DNA of 64,000 nt from assembly GCA_036873135.1 (NCBI GenBank), contig JAPTYO010000003.1, forward strand, positions 23,026,001 through 23,090,000, given 5' to 3'. A program made the translations under genes and the position numbers. Under the pieces are notes generated by a model that made no database searches, was not told the DNA's origin, and saw nothing but the letters and a program-made list of their open reading frames with translations. Positions 45,421-57,744 of the stretch are shown one piece after another (within the stretch, counting starts at the first letter, position 1; the number at the start of each line of letters is the position of its first letter). Source of the DNA: Clarkia xantiana subsp. parviflora. Lineage: Eukaryota > Streptophyta > Magnoliopsida > Myrtales > Onagraceae.

Positions 45421-46047
45421 GATTTGTTCCATCGTAAGACCATTGGGTTATAGTTACGGAATGATTTATTCATTCGGTCGAACACATTCATATGAAGGGT
45501 GGTTTATCTACCTCCCCTTTTTCGTAAGACTCTTGAGGAGTAGTTGTGGGATGATCCCCTTTATCAGGTCGAACACCTTTGAATGAAGGGTGGTTTGTCT
45601 ACCCTTTACATAATACTCCCGTGGAGTAACTGTGGGATGATCGCCTTTATCGGGTCGAACATCTTTGTATGAAGGGTGGTTTGTCTACCCTTTACGTAAG
45701 ACTCCCGTGGAGTAATCGCGGGATGATCGCCTTTATCGGGTCGAACATCTTTGTATGAAGGGTGGTTTGTCTACCCTTTACGTAATACTCCCGTGGAGTA
45801 ATTGTGGGATGATCGCCTTTATCGGGTCGAACGTCTTTGTATGAAGGGTGGTTTGCCTACCCTTTACGTAATACTCCCGCGGAGTAATTGTGGGATGATC
45901 GCCTTTATCGGGTCGAACATCTTTGTATGAAGGGTGGTTTGTCTACCCTTTACGTAATACTCCCGTGGAGTAATTGTGGGATGATCGCCTTTATCGGGTC
46001 GAACATCTTTGTATGAAGGGTGGTTTGTCTACCCTCTCCTTTCACGT
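45421..46047. repeat. 86-bp tandem repeat, about seven copies (R3)
   Basis: The mark gggatgatc recurs at 45548, 45634, 45720, 45806, 45892 and 45978, exactly 86 bp apart, after a diverged first copy. The unit also holds tcgggtcgaacatc and atgaagggtggtttgtctac. Confidence 0.95.
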
Positions 46048-46094
46048 AGAATATTGTCACCACCCTCTTCTGGTGGTAGCCTGTCTTGAAATCT

Positions 46095-46256
46095 GTGGAC
46101 CTGATAGCCACTTGAATACATGTGGACATGATAGCCACCTTGATCTTCGTGGTCATGATAGCCACCTTGATGTTTGTGGACATGATAGACACCTTGAAGT
46201 TCGTGGACATGATAGCCATGTTGCGATGTGTGGACTTGACCACCATTTTTGAGGTT
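46095..46256. repeat. 27-bp tandem repeat, six copies (R3)
   Basis: gtgga(c/t)-type starts at 46095, 46122, 46149, 46176, 46203 and 46230, each followed by catgatagccacct or a variant. Confidence 0.93.
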
Positions 46257-46302
46257 CGCAGTTGTAAATATAATATAACTTCGCGTCTTGATTGATCACG
46301 AT

Positions 46303-46735
46303 TGTAGGAGTGATATACCTACACACCTGATGAGAATCATAATGTAATATGGAGATAATATGGCGATAAGCCTGATCACCGGATCATGGTGGTAGGAGTG
46401 ATATACCTACGCATCTGATCACAGAACTGTAATATAATATGGAAATATGTCTGATCACTGGATCATGGCTGTAGGAGTGATATACCTACGTACCTGACCA
46501 CGTGACTGTAATATAATATGGCAATATGCCTGATCACAGGATCATGATGGTAGGAGTGATATACCTACGAGCATGACGTCATAATATGAATAATCAAAAG
46601 CGACATGAGTGATATACATGCGCACCTGATGTCGTAATATGAATAATCAAGGCGGCAGGAGTGATATACCTGCACGCCTGAGAGTTGTTGTAGTTACAGT
46701 AGCGGGAGTGATATACCCGCGCACTTGATAGAGTT
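46303..46735. repeat. Diverging repeat with gagtgatatacct core (R3)
   Basis: Seven copies of (t/c)aggagtgatatacct(a/g)c, spaced about 80 bp on the left and about 50 bp on the right. Each copy is a small palindrome in which a change in one arm (gtag/ctac, gcag/ctgc, gcgg/ccgc, catg/catg) is matched in the other arm. Confidence 0.88.
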
Positions 46736-49700
46736 TGAGCTTTGGGAATAACACATTGGTGGTGCCCAGAAGCTACTTGTAATTTTTATAAGGGGTAATG
46801 ATTCCCTATAAATGGTTGAGGTCTTCTTGTTGTCACTCCTGGTAGGTCTTCTGTCATTTTATACGTTTGTGCGACAGATCTAAGGATCATGGTCGCATGT
46901 TGTAAGTAAACTACGCACTTGATCGAAGGATCACATCTGTGAGATGTAATATGGGGCGCTAGTCCTTGTGAATGGCGTGTTTGCCAGAAAATGAATCCGA
47001 GTTTGGGTATAAAGATGCACCGTTGGTGTTAGAGCGTAACACGCTAGTTGTGGTCGTTAGACCCTGAACGATGTGCTCGTTTGAGTTTTAAAGAAGGGGA
47101 ACCTTTACACTTATTATTGTAATCAGATATAGATCCGAGATTGAGTTATAACCGGATATAGATCCGAGTTTGAGTTATAAGAGGGGCGTAACGACGCGTC
47201 CGCTCTGGATGTTAGCCACCACGTTCTAGTAAGTAGGGTTTTAACCACCGCAGTTTTGACTCGGAATTTGGAGATTCCCAGTGAGTCTAAGTGTTTGGCA
47301 ACTAGAGTGTATATGTAGTCGCTAAGGCGTTAATACTTGTGTAGTTAAGTATTGAAGTAGCTATGGTGCTGCCTAGTAATCCCCTGCCCCCTAGCCTTGG
47401 GTGGAAAGTAATTTTCGGGCAAGCCTAATTCTTCTAAAAACAGAGATAATAAGCATAATACAGTAAAAGTTTGGGGGATGACTTTCCTGTTATGTAGCGG
47501 TTGTCCAGATTTGCCCAATGTCTTTAGTTTAGGGGTGTGCGTTGAGCATATATCCTCCCACCGCTGTGAGTTTTGTTTTCCCACGTTGTGGGTATATTTG
47601 AGTAATGAGAGATGTAGGAGCGTGCATGTGTTGAACGCTCATGTCCTCTTGATCTGGTCGTTGTATACTTGGATATACACTTTGGAGGCTTGCTCCTTTG
47701 TTTTCTTATCATGTCCATAGGATGTCAGATTCGACAATCATTAGTTATGAGTTTCATAGACATATGCATTTATATAAATTCATACTCATTTGAATGTTTC
47801 AAAGCACACCATAGACAATAAATAGTGTAGGGTATAGATGCTTCCCTGATATCGGCGTTTCGTGACGCCTGTTGACTGTCGTTGACTATTGTTGACCAGT
47901 TTGACTACTGTTGAACGGTTTAATTGATGTTGACCGATTTGGTCAGTTTTGACCGATATGATGCGGTTTGGAGGGATTGTAAATAGATTAGAAGTATTTT
48001 CCCTTCCATCTTCATAAGTTTCCAATGTATATATATATATATATATATCATGCCCCCAAGCCAAGGAGAGGTGTCGCCTCTTCTTGGTTTATATAACATG
48101 TCTTAACACACCACATGACGTGGACGTAAGATACTATATAAAATGATGATAGAATCATTCATACATGCATGTACTAATGCACACCTTACGATACTAGTGT
48201 ATGAAAGAGCTATACATGTAGCATTATGAAGTGGCAATCAGACATTAATAAAGTGTCTTGGATCTCCTGTGACTATTTTCATATGGACTAGCAAGTATCA
48301 TTTTACGCAACCGTTAATGAAACATACATGCGACTCTATGGAAGTTCCTGATGCATCTCTAATTGTTAATCATCGGAGGGTGTACTAGACATTCATGCCC
48401 TCACTTATAAGTTGATAGTAAGGCGGGTTGGTCCTCATGATAATGCCTAGGTTTTAACCAATAGGTTATCCTAGTTGACTATGCACATTCATGCTCATAT
48501 ATATATATATATGAATTAGCACATTGTTGATAGCAGTAAGTGCACGAGGGCATGCTTAACTCAAGAGTGTAAATAACTCATATATGTGTCTTTCGTAACC
48601 ATGGCATCAAATAAATAATTTACTCATGTAAATAAATATGAGACTTATCTTGCTAGCTTAGCTAGTAAGCTTCTTGAAGGTGAGCTTTCAGCTGTAGAGC
48701 GTTGAGTTCCAGACGAGCTTTGATCATTAGTCCGTAGCTTAGACGAACGATGGTCGTGTGAACTTTGGCTTTAAACTTCCATGCTTTTCAAAGTCCCCGC
48801 CCTTTAGTTGGCGGTTCAATTGCATCTGTTTGATAAGATTTCTTCACACAACAGTATAAAGGTAGATCACTATATAATGCGGGTGTGAAACATAGATGAT
48901 AAAATAGAGCAATTATATGCGAGTGTAATAGAGACTCCCTTGAGTTTGACGGACTCGATCCAATAGCTCGCGATGAACCCAAATGCATGTATGAGCACGG
49001 TGTTTATGACCGATTTGCCCAAGGTTAAACGGTTTGACCGCCATTGACTGATTCAACCGCATTTGACCAGTGTTGACCAGTTCAACAGCTATTGACCAGT
49101 TTCGTCGCAGTTGATCGATTAGACCGTCGTTGATCGGTTCGCCATCATTATCCGGTTCGGGCTGCAATTGACCGGTTGAATCCTTCGTTGACCGGTTTAG
49201 TTATTTTTGGGTGGCCGGTTGGGCGGAGGCCCACTTGGTCCCTTTCATCGGGTTATGCAGCTTTAGTCATATTCTTCACTATTTGTAACTTCTTTGCATA
49301 ACAGGCCCAAAGACCCAACTTTGGATGAGAGGAGGCCCACCCCCATGTACATGCTCATGAAGAAGAAACCATTTTCAATCGGAGGCGGAGCTTTCCCCAG
49401 TCCGAATTCTCCTGCTTGCTTGTGGCAAGATTTTTCGAGTCGACGGCGGAGCGCTTTCCTCGGTCATCTGTTCTGCTGTCTGCTGCATACACGCATCGGA
49501 GTTTGCTGGTCCGCCTCGACCGACGGGTGGTCAACATGTCGGCGACATTCTTCTCTCACCGAGCGTGCTTTCAAGCTCTCGCCAAACGTGCCTCGCGGTC
49601 TTTTTGGCGTTTTTTGAGCTCTTACCGAGTCACGGTCGCTCGGACGTGCTTCTCATCGAGCTTCCTCGAAGATTCAGATCTAACGCTCCCATGGAAGTGA

Positions 49701-51440
49701 TCCCCACGAACCGTCAGATGAGTTTGTGGGCCTGCTGCAGATGGAGCTGCCATGGATATGTAGAGGTGGAGTGTTCGATCCACGCTGACCGCCCCCAGGT
49801 TGAGGTCGAAGTCATTCATGCATTGCTTTTTAATTCTGCCAAAGGTTGGACTTGATTTTAGCAGGGCTCAGTGGTTTTGGACTTTAACCTGCCCCCGTAC
49901 GTGCAAGGGCCGGTGCCTCCTTGTCTTAGAAGGCAACATGGGTCCGGTCAGGTTCCCCTAGATCCCCGAGTCTATGTCATATCCTTAATTGGTTGTCGAG
50001 CGCGACTCTGTCCTTCGAAACGTTTCTCATGGTGAATATGTTTACATCCAGCTTGGGCTGCAATACCATGACATGATTAATCACATGATATCGTATTAAT
50101 TTTCACGGTAACACGATCAACAATTTTCCTCCTACAGTCGGCCATTCGCTAACAAAGTGACAATTCATGAACATGTAAAATGTAAATACAGTACGTATCA
50201 TGGCTGAGGCGATGTATTGCAATAGTTGATAAAGATAGAGCCTTGATCTATGTGCAGTAGCATGCAACATGATCGATCATCTAAAAATATTTACTTTTAA
50301 TACAGAATGCAACGAGTGTCGGGTCCAAGTTCATAGCAATTTACCTGGCAGCAACATGCATGTCATGTGCAATTGAGACTATATGAAAGTGATGAGAATT
50401 TTAAAAAGAAACTACTTCCCTAGACTTCGGGGTGGTTTCTTCGTGGAGGATGATATTGAACAAGTCCTCAAATAGTCTTATCTCGAGCAATTGACGCACT
50501 TACACCAAGGCCCCAATACTATGAGCGGATGATTACAAAGACTGGAACCCTTCCAATCCGATGTGTTGTGTCATCTCCCTCCCTCGAAAAAGGAAAACCG
50601 GATCAGACGAAATTACATTATGGTCAACATAAAAGGAAACCGAACGCTATAATATCATAAATGAATGTAAATGCAGTCTGAAAATGTTTCTCCTTCAGCC
50701 GATAACTTGGCCACATTCATCTTCCCACCAATAAAGAACCCTAGCAGCGTTCATATGGGGGGTTATACAGATGACCACTGCCTTCATCATAGCTGGAGAT
50801 TGCGACTAAATCGGTGCCGCTCCAAATGGGTCAACCACCACTAATGAAAACAGATCATACTGAAAACCCGAGGCATGAGACCGAACAGAGCAACGTCAAA
50901 TGTGTCGGTGGCCGGTGGAGTCTCATTGAGTGTGGATTTCATATTTAACTTATTAGATCAAGTGATGATCTCACTCTTGGTGTTGATTATAACGAATCCA
51001 AGTAGGTGCAGAAACATGTTTATAGAAGCAATACTATATATATATATTGAATTAGAGGGGATCTAGTTGATCACACTGGCAGGGGCCCGAACGAGATCGT
51101 GACTTGGCATATTGGAGTTCGGCCCATGAGATGGGATCTCATGCTGCCACGGTTCACTCCCTACCCTTCTCCAATCATGTATGTATGATGTATCATTTCA
51201 CATCTCATTTCTCAAGAAGCCTAATAGCTGCGCAAATCTCTCCCATGGTGATGGAGGTCAGAGCTATGACGGCTGTTCTAGACCTGATAAAAAACTCTTT
51301 GTTGATCAACATCAAACGCTAATAATAATATTAGTAATTATAATCGTAATAATAATAATAAGATTGATACTAAAATCAAACCAAGATTCGAGGATTTCCC
51401 TCTTATTTTCATTAAGCATAATCGAGCATGGCTATTTGCT
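46736..51440. other. R3 interior, non-coding
   Basis: Longest stretch without a gene inside R3. It has two clusters of gttgaccggtttgacc-like short repeats (47860-47960 and 49010-49210), TA microsatellites (48025-48048, 48499-48513) and a GC-richer patch (49380-49700) whose open frames show no known domain. Confidence 0.55.
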
Positions 51441-51445
51441 CGATT

Positions 51446-51462
51446 CCCACAGACGGCGCCAA
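51446..51462 (-). other. R3 primer binding site
   Basis: TTGGCGCCGTCTGTGGG on the minus strand, directly after the 5' LTR end. It fixes the element's orientation. Confidence 0.88.
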
Positions 51463-51859
51463 TGTTGGATCCTGGATTTACCGGTTGATTTCTTCGGTGT
51501 CTCCGAGCTCCTTAGTCTTCGAATTCCGAACACGCACCTACAAAAAGGGAACAATGCCAGGGCGAACCCCGGCGATCCCTCTCCGACGATCAAATTAGTA
51601 ACCGGTCATATAAAGAGAGAGATCACTATTGTATATAATTTTTCATATATCAAATGTTAATCATATGATTCTTTATATAAAATAATATAATAACAATTAT
51701 GGTATATAATGACGATGGCCGTTATGGTAACAGAATATTTAGACAATTACTGTTATGGTAGTTGAATATTAATAGCCGATTGACCGTTATGGCATCAGAC
51801 TATTTATAGTTAATACCTATTATGGTATCAAATAAATATGTTTATATCAATATCCATCA
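51463..51859 (-). repeat. 5' LTR of R3
   Basis: 397 bp, by eye identical to 44831-45227. TSD attaa follows at 51860-51864. Confidence 0.95.
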
Positions 51860-51864
51860 ATTAA

Positions 51865-52880
51865 TATTCGCATTATCAATAATACATTGATATGTTTACA
51901 AAAAAAAAGTATATTGATATATATTTGTCTTGCATATATCAGCAATTGACCATCATTGTAGACCATGTTTCTTCTAAGGAATTCCAATTTCCTTCGTGTG
52001 TTCACAACACCATTTCTGTTATTGATGAGTGAACTTTTAATGTGATGTACAATTTCTCCGGGTCCTTTTTAAAGGCTATGCTTACTTATATGTCCATAAC
52101 TTTTTTTCCCGAATTTCAAATAAAATTATTTGCTCATTACATCGAAACATGGAACTCAACAATGAAAACATGAACAATTTAATGCATAAAAATGATAACT
52201 TTTCAAATACTTTTTTTAATACCAACGTTTGTTGCACGTGTATTTCTCTAGTTCTTCTAAAATCCTACAAAATCACCACACAAACAACTTGTTTTTTAGT
52301 GGAAGTAGACTAAGTTTGGATAGTCATTTTTCGCAATTAACCCAAATAGAAACCCATTTAATATGTTTTATTTAATTAATATAATAATAATAATAGTAAT
52401 AATGCTAAATTCATGGACTACATTAATTTGTTGACTTTATTGGTCGGCAGAGACCGACCGATTCAGATGGAAAAAGTCAAGCTTGATGCTTAAATTATCA
52501 TACATATATATATTCCCATCAGGTAATTAAGATACGTTGCATCTATTTTAGGAGACGTAATTAAATTTAATAATTTCCTTAATGACAGACAACTCCAATA
52601 CTAAGCTTACCACAAACAGCCGCCCAAGAAGATTGAAGAAGGCCGAAGTGGAGGAAGTGACTGTCACTAACTAGCTAGATAGTCATAGAGATATAATATA
52701 GTATATAGGAGATGACATTGTAGAACAACCCCCACGACTTGATTCTATTATCTTGAACAAGTCTTGTTGATAGAGCATGACACACCTTTGTCAATGTTTT
52801 TAAAATAATAAGCAAAAATTACGTAATTCGTGACTCACTCTGATATGAGGTGTTTTTAATTAACTTTTTTTTATTAATAC
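51865..52880. other. AT-rich intergenic DNA
   Basis: No gene, RNA or element ends recognised. Confidence 0.45.
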
Positions 52881-52883
52881 TTA

Positions 52884-54712
52884 GAGCACTTCCAATAGGA
52901 AGTGCCTAGTGCCTCCATATCAGCAGCCACGTCACTGCCAACTCATTAAAGTGGCACTGCTACAATATTTGCTACAGTAAATGACACTGTAAAATTGGCA
53001 CTCTCTCCAGTAGTAGAGGCCAAGTTCCACTTCTACATTGGGACCCACATAATTTCATAATTCAAATATAATTTTTGCATTATATATAAATTATATATCA
53101 TTATATATAAATTATATATTCATATTTTTTTACAAATACGGACATGAATAAATAATGAGATTCAAGTATTAGATGTTTTAATTAAAAAAAAAAATAGGGA
53201 AAATATATACAAAATTATAAAAATGTAATTGAATTTTTTTATAAAAATTTACCTTCTATAGGGATAAGAAAATAACCGGTCTGGTCGGTTCGGAACTGGT
53301 ATAGACTGGACCGGTTCCAAACAGACCAATTATGCGAGAGGAGAACCAGACCAAAAACCAGTAATATACTTCTCAAAAAATTGATTTTTGACTGGACCAG
53401 ACTGTTTTGAACTGGTTTTTAACTGGATCAGTTTTGTCGGAGGATCGTTTTTTTTTTTTTTAATTAGGGTAAATTTGTATAGGAAAATGGGTCGGACCAG
53501 TTTTGAACCGAACCAGACTTTTTTTACAGTTCCAGTCCAAAATCGGTCCATAATTTTTAGTGCTAATTTCAAATTCAGTCCAGACCGGACCATACTGTTT
53601 TAATTAGTACCAATCCAGTTCGGAACATATTCGGGCCCGACCGGTTCGTGCATATCCATAGTTCTCTATTGTCAATTCATTGCAATAATTATATGTTACT
53701 TGACCAAGGTAAAATTACTATTATGTGCAGTCCCCATGCGGCATGCAGAATGATTGATAAGTATAATTGTTGATATAATAACATTGATCAATCAAATTCA
53801 TTGAATCTATTATTTCACCATAATCAGTGTATATCTGTTATACGTTGATTGACATATCTTAATTCAACATCATCAACATATTCACGTTTATGTACATCCA
53901 TGATCATATTAGTAAATCGATTATTGCATTAATCATGTGTTTTTATATATGATTTCCAATATATGTAAATTACAAATATATTATATATACATCATTCTAA
54001 AAGTATAATTTTTATAATAATTTATCGTAAAAGATATATTTCTTTCATATAATAATATAATATAATATAATACGTAAAATATATACAAATATATATGCAT
54101 TAAAATAATATAATATTTTGTAGTAATTATTTTCCATATTTAATAATTTGAAATGTTATACTATTTCAAAATTTAGAATTAACGGTTATTCAACATGGTA
54201 ACATATAAACAAATTAGATATGGAAATTTCGAAATTGATTCAAAGTTAAAAAGTAGTAATTTTGGTTCGTGTCGTTATTTTATGTTACATAATATTCAAA
54301 ATGACTGATTACGGCTCTTGTCTATCTGACTTAGCGTAACTGAATATATATACAATCAAAGAGATGAGCAACACAATCAAATAAAATAATATTAAAAAGT
54401 TGGCACCGACATGAACAGTAACTTGGGAGTTCCTACTAGTAGGCACTGTCCCACTTCACTATTCACTCAATAATGGCAAAACAGTAGTATTAGTAATCCT
54501 AGTCACGCCTAGTGGCGCCTAGTCAGCGTCCAGTGGCAAAAATTGGAACTAGGCACTCCCATTTTGGAACAAGGCACTCCTATTGAAAATGCAAGTGCCT
54601 ATTTAATCATTACCAGTAGGGACCAACAGTAAATGACACTAGGCACTAGGCACTCTCTACAATAATAAATTTACAACATAGAACTAGGCACTGGACACTA
54701 GGCACTACGCTC
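52884..54712. mobile_element. PIF/Harbinger-type non-autonomous element
   Basis: The left end GAGCACTTCCAATAGG plus aagtgcctagtgcc matches the complement of the right end (GAGCGTAGTGCCTAGTG). TTA target duplications lie at 52881-52883 and 54713-54715, as for this superfamily. Sub-terminal ggcactaggcact motifs are repeated many times in the right 300 bp. No transposase. A second TIR element is nested inside. Confidence 0.75.
53255..53662. mobile_element. Nested hAT-like MITE rich in accggt motifs
   Basis: The ends ctatagggataag...aaccggtctggtc and the complement of gaccggttcgtgcatatccatag form imperfect inverted repeats. The interior is crowded with gaccggttc and ggaccag motifs in both directions. 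An eight-base target duplication was not clear. Confidence 0.5.
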
Positions 54713-54715
54713 TTA

Positions 54716-56743
54716 CTTCCTCTCGATTACTGTAAGTGTTACTTTTGAAAGTGCATCCGGATCAAATGTGAATGGAAAATCAACATATGCTCCTTACAGT
54801 TACACGTGGACAGAACTTTTTTTTTTTGGTAATAGTGGACAGAACTGACTCAAAACAAGATTTGCAATAGCTAAATTAGTCATTAATTATTAAAAAATTG
54901 ATGGAAAAGTTTACCTCTTATAAGTATAAATTTAAGTCCCAAAAGATACATTTTATAAATATAAAGCCATGTAAATAATACATATTGATTTTTTTTATCT
55001 ATAAGTTTGACAAATGGACAAAAAAAAATCTAAAAGCAACGTTTAAAATAACTGAGTTCGAATCCCACAAAGAAATCTTTTTTTTTTTTTTTTTAATTTA
55101 ATGTTAACAATCCTAATTGGGAAATTAAAGCATTTGTGTAAAAATTAATGGTTTTGAATAGGCAACTAATATTACCAAAAAAAAGAAGGGTAACTAACAT
55201 AACATACATGGGGGAGACAACGGCTTTAATTTGAGTGGTCGTCTTCTTCTTCATCTAATCAAAGCCACAAAGGTCAACCTTCTCTTCCTCATCAAATGTC
55301 GCACGTTCTCTCTCACCTCCAACTGTTTTCTTTCTTTCTACAATCTCTCTAAAAGTTCCTCAACTGTTTTTTAATATTATAAAATAGTACTCGTATTTTT
55401 GCAGGAGAGTATTATAATTAATAATCCTTTCCACACATTCGCAATAGTCCCTTCTTTTTCTTGCCATTTAAATAGAACAACCAGGTAAGTGTAGTTCAAT
55501 ACTCAAACTTGGACAAAATGTTTAAATACCATCCTCAACTAATTCCAACTTAAAAACAAAATTGTATAATTAATATAATGTTTTTGGTTTTCTACCGTGG
55601 TCCTAGAACCCATCAGAAGGAAAGTGTTTGTAATATATGGTGCTTCCCGTTTATATTAATTAATACTTGCACCAGATCGATTCATAATAAATAAAGTACT
55701 GGTTATAATATTTTACAGCGCAATTTGAATTTCTGACATGATATGAAAGTTTTTTTTTTATATAACAATACAAAATTGAACTACCCAAAAATAAAGAAAA
55801 TTTTATGTAATTTATAGAATGAAATTTACAGTAAATATATACATAAATTTTGTATGAACTATTAAATTAACCTTTCATACTGTTTATACTTGACGTAATA
55901 AATTTTTTTTTTTTTTGCCATGACGTAATAAATGATTATAAATAATTATATTGAATTTATTTTTATTCATTAGGTATTTTTCTTGTAACTTTTTATTTAT
56001 ATATATTTTCTTTGGTTTGTTTCTTTTTTTCTTTCTATACTTTATCAAGTTTACTCTCTTTTTTGTTTTCAGTGTTGAACTAATTAATAAGACTGGTGGA
56101 CAGTTTATATGGGAAAACACAGCCAAACAACTTGCTACACAGTTAAATAAGTTGGCTGATTTTTTTTTTAAATTTTTTTAGGGATGTTCTTCGATTTTAA
56201 AAGTGTTCCACAAACTTTTTCATGTTTGTGTTAGGTATCATTTTTCTTATAACTGTAATTTATTGACTAACTTATTTTTTATGCTAAGCTTTTTTAATAT
56301 TAGTAACAAAAATTAGTTATTTGATTGCAACAATAAACATAAATAAAGCACTTAAATAAAAATATCAAAAAGTTAGTTCAACATTTTTAGGATATTAAAG
56401 TACCTAAAAAATACACACCAATTTTTCAAATCGTAATTTCTGATTCATCTAAAACATTTCAACTCTTAGGAATTAGGATGAGATGTGAAACAATTAATTA
56501 AAGTTTGAAGATGAAAAGATACCACCAATTTATGGTCATCTCTCATCATCTCATGGCTTGACTAATGAATAGCTTTTCAAACAACTATTTGTTTATCTCC
56601 AATGGCCCACCTTCCCTTAGATTCTTCATTTGTTGGTTCCCTTCTTCCCTTTTTCTTTAACAATATATAATCACCTCCATTAAGTGTATCTTCCATCTCA
56701 TACAGAAAGCAACTCCTCAACTTCCTTCTCTCTCACACACACA
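54716..56743. other. Intergenic and promoter region of the VUP-like gene
   Basis: AT-rich, several T-runs. The string caatatataatc near 56661 could be the TATA region about 80 bp upstream of the ATG, followed by a CT-rich leader (cttccttctctctcacacac). No other gene seen. Confidence 0.45.
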
Positions 56744-57744
56744 ATGAAGAAACCACAAGCCTCTTTCTCTACTCAAATAATTACACCATCACCAGAGAAA
56801 TGCCATGATGACACACCTGAAGAAAGTGGTTGGACAACTTATCTTGATGATTTCTCCAAACAAGGCTCAGAACTCAGTTACTGCTCTAGCTTTGCTACCC
56901 CCTCTTTGGTATCTGATGCCACGTCACGGTACCCCGGTGACAACACGGAAACCGCATTTCCCGATATCAAGCGAATGAGGACTGACCCGAAGATCGTCTC
57001 TCGCGAGGAGGAATCATTGGAGGACACTGCTAGTTCTCCTGTTCATCATAACCCTAAGGTAAATATGTCGTTTCTGCACACCGTCCTGAAAAATATTGTG
57101 ACTCCCTAAACCCTAAAATAGTCTACTAACGCGTAAATTAAAACATAACGCTTGGCGACATTAGTGCTTAATGTCGTTTTGTTTTAATTTACGCTTGTAG
57201 CCGACGCTTGCTCAAACGTCGTAGATATCTTAGCACCATTTGAATTATGTATGACAAGAAGCGCAATAACACTATATATGAACCGTTGGCAGAATTCAAA
57301 TGGTGCTAAGATATCTACGACGCTTGAGCAAGCGCCAGCTACAAAAAAACACGTAAACTTCTTTTTTCTTGTAAATATTGGATCGAACCTATTAACCTAA
57401 GCTCGAATTTCCAACAGGTTGACGAGTACGAGAGCACTGGTATGTGCATGAAAATGATAGATGATGATCAGAATAGTGTTGGCCTTCTTTATGTAAGTGC
57501 ACATATATACGATCCCTTTTCTAGGGTTTACCTTCTATGTTTGATAATTTCCTTTTCTAGGGTTCTAATAACAAATGTTAAATTTTAACTTTTATAGGGA
57601 AGATGTGGTAAGTCATATTACGATAAGGTCGACAAAAGATCGACAAAGATAATGTTCGTGGGACGGCCGGATTATGAATTTACAAGCTTGAAGAAAAGGA
57701 GGTTATGCTTGGTTCCTTTGTCCTTGCTCTCAAATATTCATTAA
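56744..57744 (+). CDS. VUP-like small protein (vascular-related unknown protein family), three exons
   Basis: Exons 56744-57058, 57418-57492 and 57598-57744, all phase 0, GT-AG, give 178 residues. An EESGWTTYLDDF motif at 26-37 and a C-terminal LKKRRLCLVPLSL at 161-173 are the two conserved blocks I associate with plant VUP proteins (Arabidopsis VUP1 and relatives, expressed in vascular tissue and affecting growth when raised). The middle is Ser/Thr-rich and acidic, with no signal peptide or membrane segment. The ATG at 56744 is chosen because the upstream in-frame start is only GTG (56684). Molecular function of the family is not known. Intron 1 carries a double-hairpin MITE. Confidence 0.7.
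57125..57360. mobile_element. Double-hairpin MITE in intron 1 of the VUP-like gene
   Basis: Hairpin 1: gcgtaaattaaaaca (57133) pairs with tgttttaatttacgc (to 57197), with an inner cgacatta/taatgtcg stem. Hairpin 2: arms of nearly 50 bp, with cgtagatatcttagcaccat near 57220 against its complement near 57303, and almost no mismatches. Ends and target duplication are unclear. Confidence 0.7.

Larger units (their letters stand above)
44831..51859 (-). mobile_element. R3: LARD-type non-autonomous Ty3-like element, minus orientation
   Basis: 7029 bp with TSD attaa (44826-44830, 51860-51864) and two 397-bp LTRs that look identical. Read on the minus strand: 5' LTR (51859-51463, TGATGGATATTG...GATCCAACA), primer site TTGGCGCCGTCTGTGGG, 6.2 kb interior, purine tract cctcgggggcaaa (45240-45228), 3' LTR. 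No gag, protease, RT or integrase was recognised in any frame. The interior is filled with tandem arrays and spacer. Confidence 0.93.

Noticed and set aside
49294..49855. Frames in R3 as a residual gag
   Set aside because: No gag core, knuckle or protease motif in any of the frames.
56684..56743. Longer N-terminus for the VUP-like protein
   Set aside because: The upstream in-frame start is GTG in a leader-like CT-rich stretch; the ATG at 56744 fits better.
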